This document shows, piece after piece, positions 23,901 to 34,100 of a stretch of DNA of 64,000 nucleotides. Source of the DNA: Aplysia californica (lineage: Eukaryota; Mollusca; Gastropoda; Aplysiida; Aplysiidae). The stretch spans positions 316,253-380,252 of the forward strand of contig NW_004797276.1 in assembly GCF_000002075.1 (NCBI RefSeq). Direction: 5' to 3'. Position 1 is the stretch's first letter; each line of letters starts with the position of its first letter. A program made the position numbers and the translations under genes. Below the pieces are notes generated by a model. The model saw nothing but the letters and a program-made list of their open reading frames with translations. It was not told where the DNA came from and made no database searches.

Positions 23901-26254
23901 CAAACTACCATCACTACCATTATTTTGCACTTCATTATCTGAACCTGAGTTCATTAAATTATATGGAGTGAGTGAGTTAATCAACGTTTTTCAGTAAAAT
24001 CCACACAGAAATGTGTTCTTTAATGGGCATGAAAGGTGTTGAGCCAAAAAACGGAAATTCAATAAAATCTCACAAACCTGCGAAAAAAATGCCAGTTTCT
24101 TCACTTTGATTATTTTGACGAGCACCTGATTTCACCACGCTGCCTCACAAATGTTTAATTTTAGATTTTCTTTAGACTTTTCTTTAGTTTTAACCTAATA
24201 TATTTAGACAGTGAGGCTTAGGACTCTTTCTGTGTTGAATGTTATACAGTAGTCTCTGCCTAAACACATGATGCTTGGAAAGGCCCCAAAGCGTGTGTTT
24301 ATGCGGAGCGTGCGTTTACATGAACCAGTGCAAAGGGAGGAAGGCACACAGTCATCTCAATTCTTTGACATTCTAGTGACCTCCTTTGGGGTTGGGGATC
24401 ACTTTGGCCGATAATGTGACGACACGTGACTATTTTGTGAAGGAAATAGACTCAATATAATGATATGCATCATAAAATGTCGGGAACAGATAGCTTAAGA
24501 GGAATCTGTTGATGATAGTCATAGAGTTGACAGCCCAGCCACGTGGCTTTCCAAGGGACCACCCACGCCTGTAAATTCATGAACGACATCAGAATCATAG
24601 ATCACTACATTCAGAGAAACATTTCTCTTGTTATTCGTTGAACAAGTACGTTAGAAGTTCTTCAGGCGCAGCTGATTAGGTTTACTTGACTAATCTTTGA
24701 TCCTATAGAGGCCTATCTAATGTTTTACAGCATTCACACGTGTTGCAAATCATAGGCCTCGGTCTAACTAAACATTACATGCAGTCACCTAAACACCAGT
24801 CCGAAACCATCTCTCAAAGATGCATTTCCAGTTACCAATTTTGTTCTGTCTCCCAACCCCCCAACATTTCACCGACCAGTCCTAGACCTAGACTCTGTGT
24901 CTGTGGAAAGTTGGGTGTGAAAACGCCCGGCGCGAGAGGCAGTTTCACCAAATATCTGTTTTTTTAGGCTTGTCTTATGCAAGCTGTGCAGGAGTTGTAG
25001 CAAACATATTCCCTTGTCATGCTTTACCTGTCGGCATGTTTTGCGGATCGGAGCATCTGTTTAGAGGAAGTGACTGTGCATTTGTACGTCAAAATTATAT
25101 AGTGTAAAAAATATGATGAAAGCGTGCGTTTCAACGGAGCATGCTTTTGTATGGCGTGCGTTTAGGCGGAGACTACTGTAGTGTCAGTCACTTAAATTTG
25201 GGCTAAGACACTTGCATGAGGTTGTCTCCTGCTCTTTGTTTGCTTCACATGTTGATGTTTGATTTTTTACATATTTCATTTTTTGAATCCTTGGACGAGT
25301 AGGGGCTCTCAGTTCCACTTTGTTAAGGTTTGTTCACCACACACTTGGTTCTGTAACTGGCATGTTACTTGAAATGGTTTCCCACCTCTCTTACTTTAAG
25401 TCAGTAGTTTGTGATTTTTGGGAACTGCCTGCAGCCTGCAAGTCCTGTGTACATTTGCTTTACTATTCCTCTTAACTATAGGTGTCACAACACAGTGAAT
25501 CAAAGTGAATCAGGTGTTTGTTAATTTTGAGGTACATAGAATTATTGGTATCATCTTAAAGCTTGTTCGTTTACTTTGCTTTTGGTGAAAAAAAAAAAAT
25601 ACCCATCTAGTGTGAAGAGAAGTCAGGATATTTGCAATTGAAGGTGAAGGAGCTTGCCTGGTGTTAGACGTAAAATAAATGAAAAAATGGCCACCAAAGT
25701 TTGGTGAATTCCCAGCTTGAGTGGCCTTGGAAACTACATTACAAATTTTCATTTTTTGTGCCTTTGATCAACATATTTCTTTAAAAATCCACACAGAAAT
25801 GGGTTTTTAAATTGGCATTGCTGACCCCCCCCCCCCCCCCACAATTTTTTAAAGATTGTATAATGGGTGGAGAAATTTGTTTCTACATTTTCATTTTTTT
25901 GGCAAGAGCACAATTTCTCCAGGATGCCACACATGGCTTTTTATTCTTTTGGTCTACATGAGTAGGCGTCTTGTTCGGAATGCGGAGTCCTTTTTGAGAT
26001 TGCAAGTTGTTTTATTTCAATGTTGAACTGTTTTAGTTCAGCCTATGCAGTCATCTTATATTTATGATGGGGATATTTTTTGCCTGTACAAATTCTGAAT
26101 ATTAGAAGTCTATGATTTCCTGCAGGTTTGGTCATCTGGGCGTGTTGGCTACATCCCCATAATGTTTGTGCCTTGTCAAGATCTCCAACGCAGACAAGGC
26201 TTCAGTTTCAGACCTCTCAACTCTTCCACCCTCAAGTCCCCTTATTCACCATAA
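3302..26254 (+). CDS. AAAS: Aladin, WD-repeat nucleoporin (15 coding exons, complete)
   Basis: Coding exons: 3302-3412, 6201-6328, 6683-6738, 8302-8393, 8706-8752, 10059-10217, 10862-10945, 12298-12418, 13590-13714, 18432-18492, 19334-19521, 20243-20310, 21455-21530, 23006-23090, 26126-26254. Every intron is GT-AG, phases agree throughout, and the 1530 nt encode 509 residues plus TAA. The product follows human aladin from end to end as I recall it: a proline-rich N-terminus, [19 protein letters not shown] (human AWHPHTNKFAVAL), [29 protein letters not shown]-type and CWSPDG blocks, and [13 protein letters not shown]. Human aladin has 546 residues; this one has a shorter C-terminal tail. Known family role: the WD-repeat propeller sits in the nuclear pore complex, anchored through NDC1, and loss in humans causes triple-A syndrome. 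It is convergent with the calpain gene downstream. The exon 1 to exon 2 join is phase-consistent, but an extra small exon between them cannot be excluded. Confidence 0.95.
4556..5107. mobile_element. TIR element (MITE-like) around a (GT)n(GA)n array
   Basis: The left arm (4556-4620) and right arm (about 5052-5107) are inverted copies sharing GTATACAGACCCGGTAG, CTCTTT, GATTTCGGAAA and CAGCGC, about 55-60 bp. The interior holds (GT)n then (GA)n at 4626-4705 and no coding sequence. Another half-arm (CCGGGTCTGTATAC) follows at about 5129-5142. The superfamily is not assigned. Confidence 0.65.
4626..4705. repeat. (GT)n(GA)n compound microsatellite
   Basis: About 24 GT units pass directly into about 15 GA units. 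Confidence 0.95.
7020..7195 (+). mobile_element. LINE/SINE tail fragment, family 2
   Basis: GGGTGGTTGGCGGGT opens a segment ending TATATGACCTTATTGTGTTGC and GTAAAACTCTTAC. It matches the reverse complements of 40205-40390, 54380-54540 and parts of 26610-26870. The last 45 bp are the same tail type as on the SINE and LINE. It lies in AAAS intron 3, sense. Confidence 0.6.
8164..8262. mobile_element. Very short palindromic MITE-like element
   Basis: Arms of about 36 bp, GTTTACTACACGTGGGCAGT... and its inverted partner ending CTGCCCGCGTACAGTAAAT, surround an about 25 bp loop. GGGCAGTATTGCATAC is exact in both arms. It lies in AAAS intron 3, about 40 bp upstream of the exon 4 acceptor. Confidence 0.6.
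8436..8491. repeat. (GT)n microsatellite
   Basis: Interrupted GT repeat in AAAS intron 4, 43 bp after the exon 4 donor. Confidence 0.9.
9424..9995 (+). mobile_element. 5'-truncated LINE (I/Jockey-like), C-terminal end and tail
   Basis: An open frame reads through [31 protein letters not shown] then [14 protein letters not shown] and RHILTEC to a stop at 9801-9803, which is the segment after RNase H in I/Jockey-group LINEs, with its Cys/His cluster. About 190 bp of 3' UTR ends GCGCTCACATGACCTTATGC, GTTGCGAGCGCCGTAAAACC and a (TAC)n tail. Everything upstream of the C-terminus is missing. The insertion sits next to AAAS exon 6. Confidence 0.8.
10059..10217 (+). CDS. AAAS: AAAS exon 6 (start of the WD beta-propeller)
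   Basis: Residues 145-198. The exon holds the best-conserved block, [20 protein letters not shown], followed by a [14 protein letters not shown] segment that matches the human SLKHRLQRNVASLAWK region. The acceptor is ttcatcag and the donor AA|gtgagg. A LINE tail ends only about 60 bp upstream of the acceptor, so the branch-point region lies in or next to transposon-derived DNA. Confidence 0.9.
10297..10422. mobile_element. piggyBac-like MITE (126 bp)
   Basis: It begins CACTTTGCTGCC and ends TTGCAAAGTG, with TTAA on each side (10293-10296 and 10423-10426). TTAA flanks with short TIRs are the piggyBac signature. No coding capacity. AAAS intron 6. Confidence 0.65.
10946..12297 (+). repeat. AAAS intron 7: CCTTGAA repeat and unassigned sequence
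   Basis: At 11057-11190 GGGTTCCCGCGG is followed by several imperfect copies of TCCTTGAAAACT/TTGAATTT. This opening resembles hAT-type non-autonomous element ends in many animals, but I find no matching second end. GC-richer unassigned sequence follows to about 11860. Confidence 0.4.
12664..13233. mobile_element. TIR element, GACCTGCCACTC family, copy 1
   Basis: The left end AGACCTGCCACTC and right end GAGTGGCAGTTCTG are inverted. Both sides then carry runs of ATCCCGATTTT/AAAATCGGGAT-type sequence. The interior has an (AC)n array (13013-13053). The right half matches the reverse complement of the element at 51837-52082. AAAS intron 8; no coding capacity. Confidence 0.6.
16313..17060. repeat. 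Head-to-head minisatellite of GGTGGACCCCGGGGTC units
   Basis: Units of about 55-65 bp built on GGTGGACCCCGGGGTCACCG then TAGTGAAATA. About four run in + orientation (16328-16530). After a turn near 16530, about nine run inverted (CTACGTTGACCCCGGGGTCC ... 16540-17050). Each unit also contains the self-complementary core GACCCCGGGGTC, so the array is palindromic at two scales. Confidence 0.85.
17810..17961. repeat. (CT)n and (AC)n microsatellites
   Basis: Pyrimidine CT runs around TAGATCTC followed by about 40 AC units. Copy 2 of the large repeat has the matching (GT)n/(GA)n at about 40626-40750, so the microsatellite is part of the element. Confidence 0.9.
18735..19240 (+). mobile_element. 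5'-truncated LINE, 3' coding end with Cys/His motif
   Basis: Translation in changing frames gives [38 protein letters not shown] and a terminal [20 protein letters not shown] motif. These mark the C-terminus of a widespread non-LTR retrotransposon type ([11 protein letters not shown]...). At least two frame changes and a stop show decay. It ends in an A-rich tract about 90 bp before AAAS exon 11. Confidence 0.75.
19334..19521 (+). CDS. AAAS: AAAS exon 11 (WD blade with CWSPDG motif)
   Basis: This is the longest AAAS coding exon (residues 329-391). It begins [13 protein letters not shown], matching human TGCWSPDGSRLLF, and ends REDVK|gtaagt in phase 2. About 90 bp upstream lies the 3' end of a LINE inserted in sense orientation within intron 10. 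Confidence 0.9.
20333..21053. mobile_element. piggyBac-like MITE with internal duplication
   Basis: The left end CCCCTTGACTACT and right end AGTGAAGGGG are inverted. TTAA follows on the right (21054-21057); the left flank is the degenerate TATAA. The interior contains two imperfect copies of an about 200 bp unit (20458-20640 and 20670-20830; both have CAGTAGAAAGA...CGCATGATGTGTGT or CGCACGATGTGTGT) and a short duplicate of GAGATACGTTTACACAGCA near the right end. AAAS intron 12. Confidence 0.5.
21595..22440. other. GC-rich islands in AAAS intron 13, unassigned
   Basis: Two CG-rich patches (about 21625-21905 and 22140-22260, for example CTCGCGGCCTTCCGACCGCG) stand out from the AT-rich intron. 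I see no ORF, RNA gene or TIR. It could be an unknown repeat. Confidence 0.4.
23140..24142. mobile_element. TIR element, CGTGGTGRAATCWGG family, copy 1
   Basis: The left end CGTGGTGGAATCAGG and right end (reverse complement CGTGGTGAAATCAGGTGCTC) form about 24 bp TIRs. The internal blocks GTTATTGGTATCAT, AAAGCTTGTCC and AATCCACACAGAAATG recur in copies at about 25497-25922 and 51731-52510. No transposase is seen. AAAS intron 14. Confidence 0.6.
24247..25178. mobile_element. TA-flanked MITE, CAGTAGTCTCTGCC family
   Basis: The left end CAGTAGTCTCTGCCTAAACAC and right end TTTAGGCGGAGACTACTG are near-perfect TIRs, flanked by TA at 24245-24246 and 25179-25180. It is 932 bp with no coding capacity. 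TA target sites and CAGT...ACTG ends fit Tc1/mariner or pogo-type non-autonomous elements. AAAS intron 14. Confidence 0.75.
25497..25922. mobile_element. TIR element, CGTGGTGRAATCWGG family, diverged copy 3
   Basis: GTGAATCAGGTG at the left and a degenerate inverted partner (AGAGCACAATTTCTCCAGG) at the right enclose GAATTATTGGTATCATC, TTAAAGCTTGTTCG and AATCCACACAGAAATGGG, the same internal blocks as the copy at 23140. A C16 tract lies at 25825-25840. Confidence 0.45.
26126..26254 (+). CDS. AAAS: AAAS exon 15 (last exon, TAA stop)
   Basis: Residues 468-509. [16 protein letters not shown] corresponds to human VGWSTGRIAHIPLYFV. The remaining 26 residues (ending LKSPYSP) are shorter than and unlike the human tail, as expected for this poorly conserved end. 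TAA is at 26252-26254. Confidence 0.9.
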   Translation, partial: VWSSGRVGYIPIMFVPCQDLQRRQGFSFRPLNSSTLKSPYSP

Positions 26255-26410
26255 TTGGCCTGTAATCTGTTATCCTGTTTTAAAATGTATGTTTATAATC
26301 TCCTCTTGACATTATTTGAGACTCTGGGAAGTGAACTGTTTTCTGACAGATGTTGTAAGAGCTGATATATTGTCCAAACTGATTGTGATGTCAACTGACA
26401 TCATTAATTT

Positions 26411-26416
26411 AATAAA
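26411..26416 (+). promoter_or_regulatory. AAAS: AAAS polyadenylation signal
   Basis: A canonical AATAAA lies 157 nt after the AAAS stop codon, with a T-rich stretch about 20 nt further on (26435-26441). This predicts a 3' UTR of about 180 nt. Confidence 0.75.
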
Positions 26417-26609
26417 GAATGAATAATGAAGCATTTTTTTGTTCTTCTGTGTTGTTACATTGTTGTTGAATCCATATATAAAGACTAGGAACAAGTGACC
26501 TTTAAGTTATAAAACTTTTTTCTGTGATGGTTAAATTTGCTTTGAAAGTAAGCAGAAGATAGGGTGGGGGACTTTTTGCTTCTGGTAGTTTGTTTATTTT
26601 TTAAATTTA

Positions 26610-26870
26610 TTTGGTAAAGGTTTTATGACTCTTGCAACTGCATAAGGTCATATGAGCGCCAAGGGGTTAATGTCAACAGAGAAGTCTGTACAGCGAATCA
26701 GGCTTACTCTGTTCACCCCTCTAGCTTTAACAGCACACAGTCTGTTTTGACTTTCAAGGCACCCCGGAAATAGCGGGTCACATGAGTGTGACAAACTTAC
26801 AAAAGAAGTAGAGGAAAATCAAATGACGATAGTAAGGATTAGGTAAGAAAAAGCAAATGTTCCCTGTTGT
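26610..26870 (-). mobile_element. Family 2 LINE/SINE tail fragment, interrupted
   Basis: On the - strand it ends GCGCTCATATGACCTTATGC, AGTTGCAAGAGTCATAAAACC. An older part matching the family (ACAAAAGAAGTAGAGG, GACGATAGTAAGG) lies at 26790-26870, separated by about 115 bp of other sequence. Confidence 0.5.
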
Positions 26871-27323
26871 AGTTCAGGCAAAGTTATAAGCTTGCGTAAG
26901 AACGAGAAATGTCCCCACTTTGGGAACGGCCTAAAGACACTTCAGTCGGGGGGGGGGGGGGGGTTGTGTTTTTTTTTTCATTTATTAGTAGTTGAAAGTA
27001 GTGGGGCTTTTTAAAAAAACTGCAAATCAATTGGACAAAAGGACTATTTTCACAGTGCAAGCTGAAAAAAGCCGCTATGGAAAATATTCTTTAAAATGTT
27101 ACTGGAAAGGGCTTCATATTTCCCAGTAGTAGTAGTTATATTGGGCAAAGACAATTGAGGAGCTCAAGTCTTTATGCAAAGGAGTAGTGAACTTATGATA
27201 ATTCAGTTATCAGTTTCAAAACTATATGAAATTGAGAACTGCTTGGTTTTGATCCCTGTCCTGGTGCATGTTAGCCCTGTGTCACTGTTAAACTGCAGAA
27301 ATATGGAGAAAAAGCCTGTCTTT

Positions 27324-27784
27324 TATTATTTTTTTGGGGTAAGCGTTTTATGGCGCTTGCAACTGCATAAGGTCATATGAGCGTTCTGGACATATTAAAC
27401 TCTTATCGATTTTGGACCTCCAAGGGATCTTTAACATGCGCAACTTGCACACAGGTCCTCCGAGATTTATCGCCCTTATCCAGAAAAGCTAGGTGTTTGA
27501 TCCTACCTACCATAAGATCAAGGTTGTGGCTCAAAGACAGTAGAAAGGCTGCAGAAAGAGGGAAAGAGTCAGGAGCCCAGAGGAGGGTCAAAGTAGGTGA
27601 GGGGGTGGGGGCAGAAAGTGGAGAAGAAAGCAGATGACAGAACATTGTTAGAGAGCTGGAAAGGAGGTGAAAGGAGGACATTTTTGAAGAAAAAAAATTC
27701 CGTCGCCGCCTTCTAGATTCGAACCCAGGACCTATGGAATGAGAGGCGAACACTATGTAACCTCTCAACCACGAGAGCCCCTTG
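27324..27784 (-). mobile_element. tRNA-derived SINE, copy B, with target-site duplication
   Basis: Read on the - strand, the head GGGGCTCTCGTGGTTGAGAG then GTTA and GGTTCGAATCT supply A- and B-box-like sites. The pyrimidine-rich body, the TTAAAGATCCCTTGG block and the tail GCGCTCATATGACCTTATGC, AGTTGCAAGCGCC follow. The exact 12-bp repeat AAGCCTGTCTTT flanks it at 27312-27323 and 27785-27796, showing a retrotransposed insertion. Confidence 0.85.
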
Positions 27785-28129
27785 AAGCCTGTCTTTCTGT
27801 GTCATACAGTCTTTGTAAGTGGCTAATGATGTTCAAGTCAGAGATGCCCTCATTTTGATCAGTGTGTAACGCTCCTGTTTGAGATTGTTCTGTACAATGG
27901 TCTGCCCTGTGGGTGGAGGAGGGGGAAACAAAGGAGACCGACTGCACAATCTGGAGTTGCAAGACCTCTTATGATGAAAAAACCACTGCTTCATCTATGC
28001 TCTTACATCTGTGTGTGACATTTCCTTCTTTACTTCATTTCTTCTTTACTCTTTCCAGTGGTCTAAATTATACTAAAACTTTGCCTTCCAACTGACCCAT
28101 GTTTGTCTAGGATATAAATAAAACTCATA

Positions 28130-28880
28130 CAGTGGGTGTCGCATTCAACAAGTTGGCTCCTATGAGGCAATCCTTAATCCCCGATTTTTTCCTCTATATC
28201 TCTTTGTAAATGTACGTCAGTTCCAACGAGGTTGCAAACAGACCGAAGTCGCTCTCAACGAGGTCGCGATAACCAAATAAAAGCAATTAGCAGCCCCAAA
28301 ATTGAATACTTTTTCTCCTTTCCATCTCACTCGAAGCACAAGGCCCATCCCCGATTCCTAACAAATTGTATTGCTAGATCTAGTGTGCCTCCTAATATGG
28401 GCCCCAAAGCCAAGAGGATGGGTGAGGGTTAGCCTACGGGAGGGGTTGGGTGGGAATGCGATGCGGGCTGTGTGAAACTGGATGAACTCTGGATGGGTAG
28501 GTCTAGATCAAGACTCATTTTTTTTCAATTTTCTTCTCTTCCCCTGCTCAGAAAATCCAAGCTTCCGTCTTTACTTTATGTAGATATCTAGGCCTTGATG
28601 TGAGAGGGTATGTTTCCATAAGAGAAGTGTTCCGGGGAAAAAATTTTTTAAAATGTAGAAATGACGATTAGAACACAGCTCAAGCACGCGTACACTGATG
28701 CTGTTTGAGATTTTCTTCTTCAGGGGGAGCAACTGTTTTAATTACTGGTATTGGTACATTGTGTAATATAATAACTTGTCTCCTTTCTTTTCTTTAGCCT
28801 TAGTCACGTTCAACGAGAGGTCAGATCCAACGAGGACAACTAGCCGGTCCCGGCAACCTCGTTGAATGGGACTCCCACTG
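28130..28880. mobile_element. TA-flanked MITE, CAGTGGGTGTCGC family, copy 1
   Basis: It starts CAGTGGGTGTCGCATTCAAC and ends CAACCTCGTTGAATGGGACT then CCCACTG, with TA on both sides (28128-28129, 28881-28882). Several internal TCCAACGAGG/TCAACGAGGT motifs repeat the TIR core. Copy 2 is at 48841-49625. No ORF of note. Between the two genes. Confidence 0.75.
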
Positions 28881-28914
28881 TACAAAAATAAAATGGTGTC
28901 TATCTGGGTTCATA

Positions 28915-31130
28915 GGCTTTTTCACAGCGGAACATAAAAGTGACAGGGATCAAATGCTAAGAAAGTGAGTACTGGTTTTATGGAGTAAAAAGCCCCTCCA
29001 TGCAATAGTTGTAATCACAACGTTCTGAAATTGAGGTTTTCATATCCACACAGGCATGTAATTACTGTCATGACCCCAGGCGTGTATGGATAGGATTAAA
29101 AAACCCAACTGCATACTATTTTTGAATAAAATCCAATTACTTCTCAGAAAAACAGTGCCAGCAAATAGTAAAAATATAGTGCAAAGTAATTATTTTTTGT
29201 ACTGAAAAAAACAACCCAAGGAAGTATTTGGTCTGTTAAAAAAAACAGGATTGAATTGAACAAGAAGAAGAGTGTAATTTTCTGTCTCTCAAAGGACAGA
29301 ATGTCCTTTGTGAGGACTTTGCATTTACACCTTTTCTTCACTACAGCATTACCAATAGTTTTGAAAGGCAAAAGCGATTTTCTTAGTCACAGGGTAACAC
29401 ATACAAAAACAAGACAGAGCTCAATGCAAAGCAAGTGAGTACTGGTTTTATCATCCATGAGGAAAAAGCCCCTCCATGCAATAGCTGTAATCATGACGCT
29501 CTGAAATTTTGAACAATACTGGTTTCCATATATCTACACAGGCATGTAATTACTGTAATTACCTGTTGATATTCAGGTTCATTTACAGAATAGATAGAGG
29601 CTGTTGTGTGGATTATGCATATTGCAAATGTTCAAAATTAGATTTTGAAGTTGATTTTTATTTGACAATAATAAAAGTATTAAAAGTGAAACCAAAACTG
29701 AGCTTTCAGAGAATGTTTATTGCTTATATTGCTGCTGGTTCTAAAAGAAGACTCAAAAATGTATCACACAGTCATGTTTAGAGTAAAATCACATGTCAAA
29801 CTCTTAAGTCTTCCAGACTAAATATGGAACTTCTGGAATCACTGATGTTAACAATAAATCTGTTTGTCGTGATGTTGCATGCTGAGTAAAGTTTGCACAA
29901 TGTAAGTCTTTGCAGTCCAATATTCTTCTGAATGTGTCAAAATAAAACTTTACCAAAAATGTGCATCATTTTGACATTTCTAAATATCCCTGATTCATAT
30001 CTTAACCCAACTGCATACTATCCTAATTTTTGAATAAAATCCATTCACTTCTCAGAAAAACAGTGTAAGCAAATAGTAAAAATATAGGGCAAAGTAATTA
30101 TTTCAGGCTTCTACTAAAAAAAACAACAAGTAAGTATTTGGTCTGTTAAAAAAACAAAGGATTGAATTGAATAAAATGAAGAACACAACTTTTTATCTTT
30201 CAATGGACAATGTCTTTTGTGAGGACTTTGCGTTTGCTCTTTGTCTTCACCACAGCATTATCAATACTTCTAAAAAGCAAAAGCAATGTTCTTAGTACTT
30301 AAAGATTGTGACGACTTTTTCACAGGGTGACACATACAAAAGTAAGACAGAGCTCGATGCAAAGCAAGTGAGTGCAGGTTTTATGGAGGAGAAAGCCCCT
30401 CCATGCAATAGCGGTAATCACAACGCTCTGAAATTTTGAATAATACTGGTTTCGATATCCACTCAGGAATGTAATTACTGTCATTACCTGTTGATATTCA
30501 AGTTCATTTAAAGAAAAGGGATAGAGGCTGCTCTGGTGACCATGCATTGCAAATGTTCAAAATTTGATTTTGAAGTTGATTTTTATTTGAAGATAAAGTG
30601 AAACCAAAACTGGTGAGCATTCAGAGAATGTTTATTGCTTATATTGCTGCTTGTTCTAAAAGAAGACTCAAAAATGTATCACACAGTCATGTTTATAGTA
30701 AAATCACATGTCAAACTCTGAAGTCCTCCAGATTAATCTGGAATCACTGATGTTAACAATAAGTCGTGTTTGTCATGATGTAGCATACTGAATAAAGTTT
30801 GCACATGTCTTTGCACTTCATTTTGACATTTATCAATATCCTTGATTCATATTAAAAAACTCATCTACATACTATTTTAAAATAAAATCCGATCACTTCT
30901 CAGAAAAACTGACAGAAAAAACTAAATATAGTGCAAAGTAATTATTTCATGTGTCTACTGAAAAAAAGGAAGTATTTGGTCTGTTAAAAAATCAAAAAAG
31001 AAGAATGTAACTTTCTGTCTTTTAATGTACAGAATGTCTTTTGCTCTTTTTCTTCACTACAGCAGTATCAATACTTTTGAAAAGCAAAAGCAATTTTCTT
31101 GGTACTTAAAGATTGAGACACAATTTTAAT
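28915..31130. repeat. Imperfect tandem repeat, unit about 0.9 kb, 2-3 copies
   Basis: Marker segments recur in order: AAAGCCCCTCCATGCAATAG at about 28990, 29466 and 30392; CTTCTCAGAAAAAC at about 29140, 30050 and 30896; AAGTATTTGGTCTGTTAAAA at about 29222, 30132 and 30970. Spacing is about 850-930 bp except for the first, shortened unit. Sequence is AT-rich and non-coding, between the convergent genes and possibly part of a long calpain 3' UTR. Confidence 0.8.
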
Positions 31131-34100
31131 TGAAAATGCACACAAAAAACCATTATAAGGGCATGTATAAATAAACCACTTACTTGGGGGAAGGGAGAAA
31201 TCAGCAGTGTAGAGTAAAAAAAATCTGTATACATAAACACAGTATATAATACATTTTCGGTATCAGTGAGCATCAACAGTGGATTTGTAACAGTAAATCA
31301 AGAAATGTCTTCTTGGAGCAAATAAAGTCAAATATAAAAGTGATATGAACAGGGAGCCAGACGTTATAACAGTACTGTGGTAGAAATTGCAACTGAAATG
31401 TAAAAACAAGAAAAAGAACAGTACAAAATATTCAAACCAAAAAAGACAGACAGACTCTAATGAGATAAATAAAACTTAAAACAAGGGTAAAGTGCGTGAG
31501 GATATTGAAAATGAAAACCACACCTGTTCTAAGTCAAAAAATAATCTGCTGACAGAATGTTCACAGCCATCATTCAGATTGCACTTTTTTTTTTCTTTAT
31601 GGCAAACCAGAAACCTTGTTAAAAATATACATCTAATCATTACTCAGGGTTAAAATTCCATCAAAACTCCTGAACAGGTTGCAGACATTCTTTTCAGTCC
31701 TGTGCTGTAGACAATGTAAGTAACAATATAATATATATATACGTGTACAATATTTTATATAAAGTGCAGGTCACTCAACCTTGTTACATTATTGAAATAT
31801 TTGGGGTATCAAATGCTATGTTTGAGAGAGGTAGACAAGTCAATACATCAGACCAAAAAGGTATTTTCAAATACATTTAACTTAAAAGTATAAAAATTAT
31901 CTTAGTTTGTTTATGTGTAACCAAAGTCCTCAAAAACTACCCCATGACATGCATGCCTTATTGCTTGGGTTTACAAGTTTTCAATTATTTCTCTATGGTG
32001 TTTCTATTGTCAGTTACGGCCTGCCTTTGGCTGGAGAGAATATAAGTACTAACCACAAAGGCTCAATTCTTGGCTGGATAACTTACAGTCACAATTTCAT
32101 CAAGTCATATATGAATTCCCCCGCAGGTATTGACAAGTTTGCACTACTTCACTCTTTCCAGAGCTTCTACAAAATGTTGAGACCTGATGTATGGCGAAGT
32201 AAAGGGCAAATTGCACTGGTGAAAGGGGAGCTAATATCAACAATTTAATTAGTTTGATATAAATGCAAATATACAAAAGAAAGGTGCACATAATAATATA
32301 ATAGGACATTAGAGTAGATTTTAAAAAGTATTATATTTGAGACCAAATTCAAATACAAAGAACAGAGTATATGCTACTCCCATTTCCCTTATTCCTTCCT
32401 CTGCCTTAAAGATACGAGAAAGAGGAAATAGCAACTGACATCATATCTTTGTCATATACTTCAAATAGTTATGATTACCAATACATGCGATTTTGCTACT
32501 GGATTGACATTATTACATTTAACGGTTACACAAACTTTCAAGAATCAAGAAATTATGTTCAGTGCTGATAGAAGCCAGTATGCACTCGTGCTTTGATGTC
32601 ATAGGGCAGAGAATAAGTTCTCTTTTCAGATGAGTACTTGAAGTCTCTTCGTCCTGAACCCAGTGTTGCTCACATGTAGACTATGTTTATTACATGAAAA
32701 TATGTAGCAACTAGGACAGTAAATGTTTACATCATTTTGACACGCCATTTCAACTTTATTTCGACGATGCCCTTTCACATCACAGGTTTTTTTCATATTT
32801 TTCTTCCTATTCAGTAAAAATTTTGTAGTCATGAATTTCACTGATTTGGTGACCTGAGCACTTTCACAGTACTTTGAAATTAAATAGAATAAGATCTGAA
32901 AAATATACAAATGTCAAGATTCACAGAAAAATTAAGGCATAAACTGACTTTTGACAAACTTGTCAACCCTGTTTGAAGAAATCGAATAGAAAAGAAAAGC
33001 TGTACAACGGTATATCTACATTTAAAGTGTTAAGTTCAATAAGACAGTGATGGTTTTTTTAAAAAGCCAGAAAAAAGACTATAGGTTATCACAGGTCACG
33101 GTATAGAAATAGAATTAAAAAGTAATTTACAACATATTTATGCTCAACAAAGTATGTTTCATATAGTGTATAAAAAGACAAGTTATGCAATACAGGGTAG
33201 GGACCTACTTAAAAATGGGTGAACAAGAGACTTAAAATGCTAGATCTTATACACTGAGAGAAAAAACAATTTTTCCCCCCTTACTTAGAGTCTTAACTGA
33301 CTCGGCCCGCAGATCATTTTGACTTTGACTTCAGATGCAAATAATGTAATGTGATCGCTTCGTGACCTCACGGGTGGTCTCAGAAAAAATTAATAAAGAA
33401 ATATCTAAATTTGATAAAACCTTATGTGTGGCACATAGAAATGTTCAGAAAAAAAGACGAGAAGAAAGCAATGCTAAGAAAAGGGAGCAATATATAAGAG
33501 CGGCTCTGCGTCAAAACACAGGAGACAGTCAGCCGCTGTTAGAGGCGCTGCGGGCTGAATCAGTTAGTCTAGTTGCACATTCTTACAAGAGGACCTCTTG
33601 CTATGCATGCAGTAGCTCTTCACTAGTGGAAGATAGCTGTGTAGAGATTAATGCTGATAATAAAAAGTGACCCAAACATAACTCCACAGACCAGAATGTG
33701 GATGAAAAAAAGAATTTGTAGATATTAGGATAAGACAAACATTTTCCATTTTTTACAAATTTAAGTGACCAGATTATCTTAGGTCTTTGAAACCAACATT
33801 TACATCATTTTTTAAAGGGGAAAAAAATAAATAAAAAATTAGCTAATTCTACGAAAAATTCAAAATAGATGTGATTAAAAAATTATTTCCTGTCTACTGC
33901 ATTCAAAAGTATCCATAAAAGAAGAAAATGAATTTGCTATCGTAAAATTTGTTTGAAAGCCGTTAGATCTAACATAAACTTAACAAACATTTTTCTGTTT
34001 GGAAAAGCATTTTGAACACCCCTTTTAACAAACAGAAAGGACACACAATATGTGCAGCTATTCATTTTTCCATGTACAAAGATACATCTGCATAAAAAAA

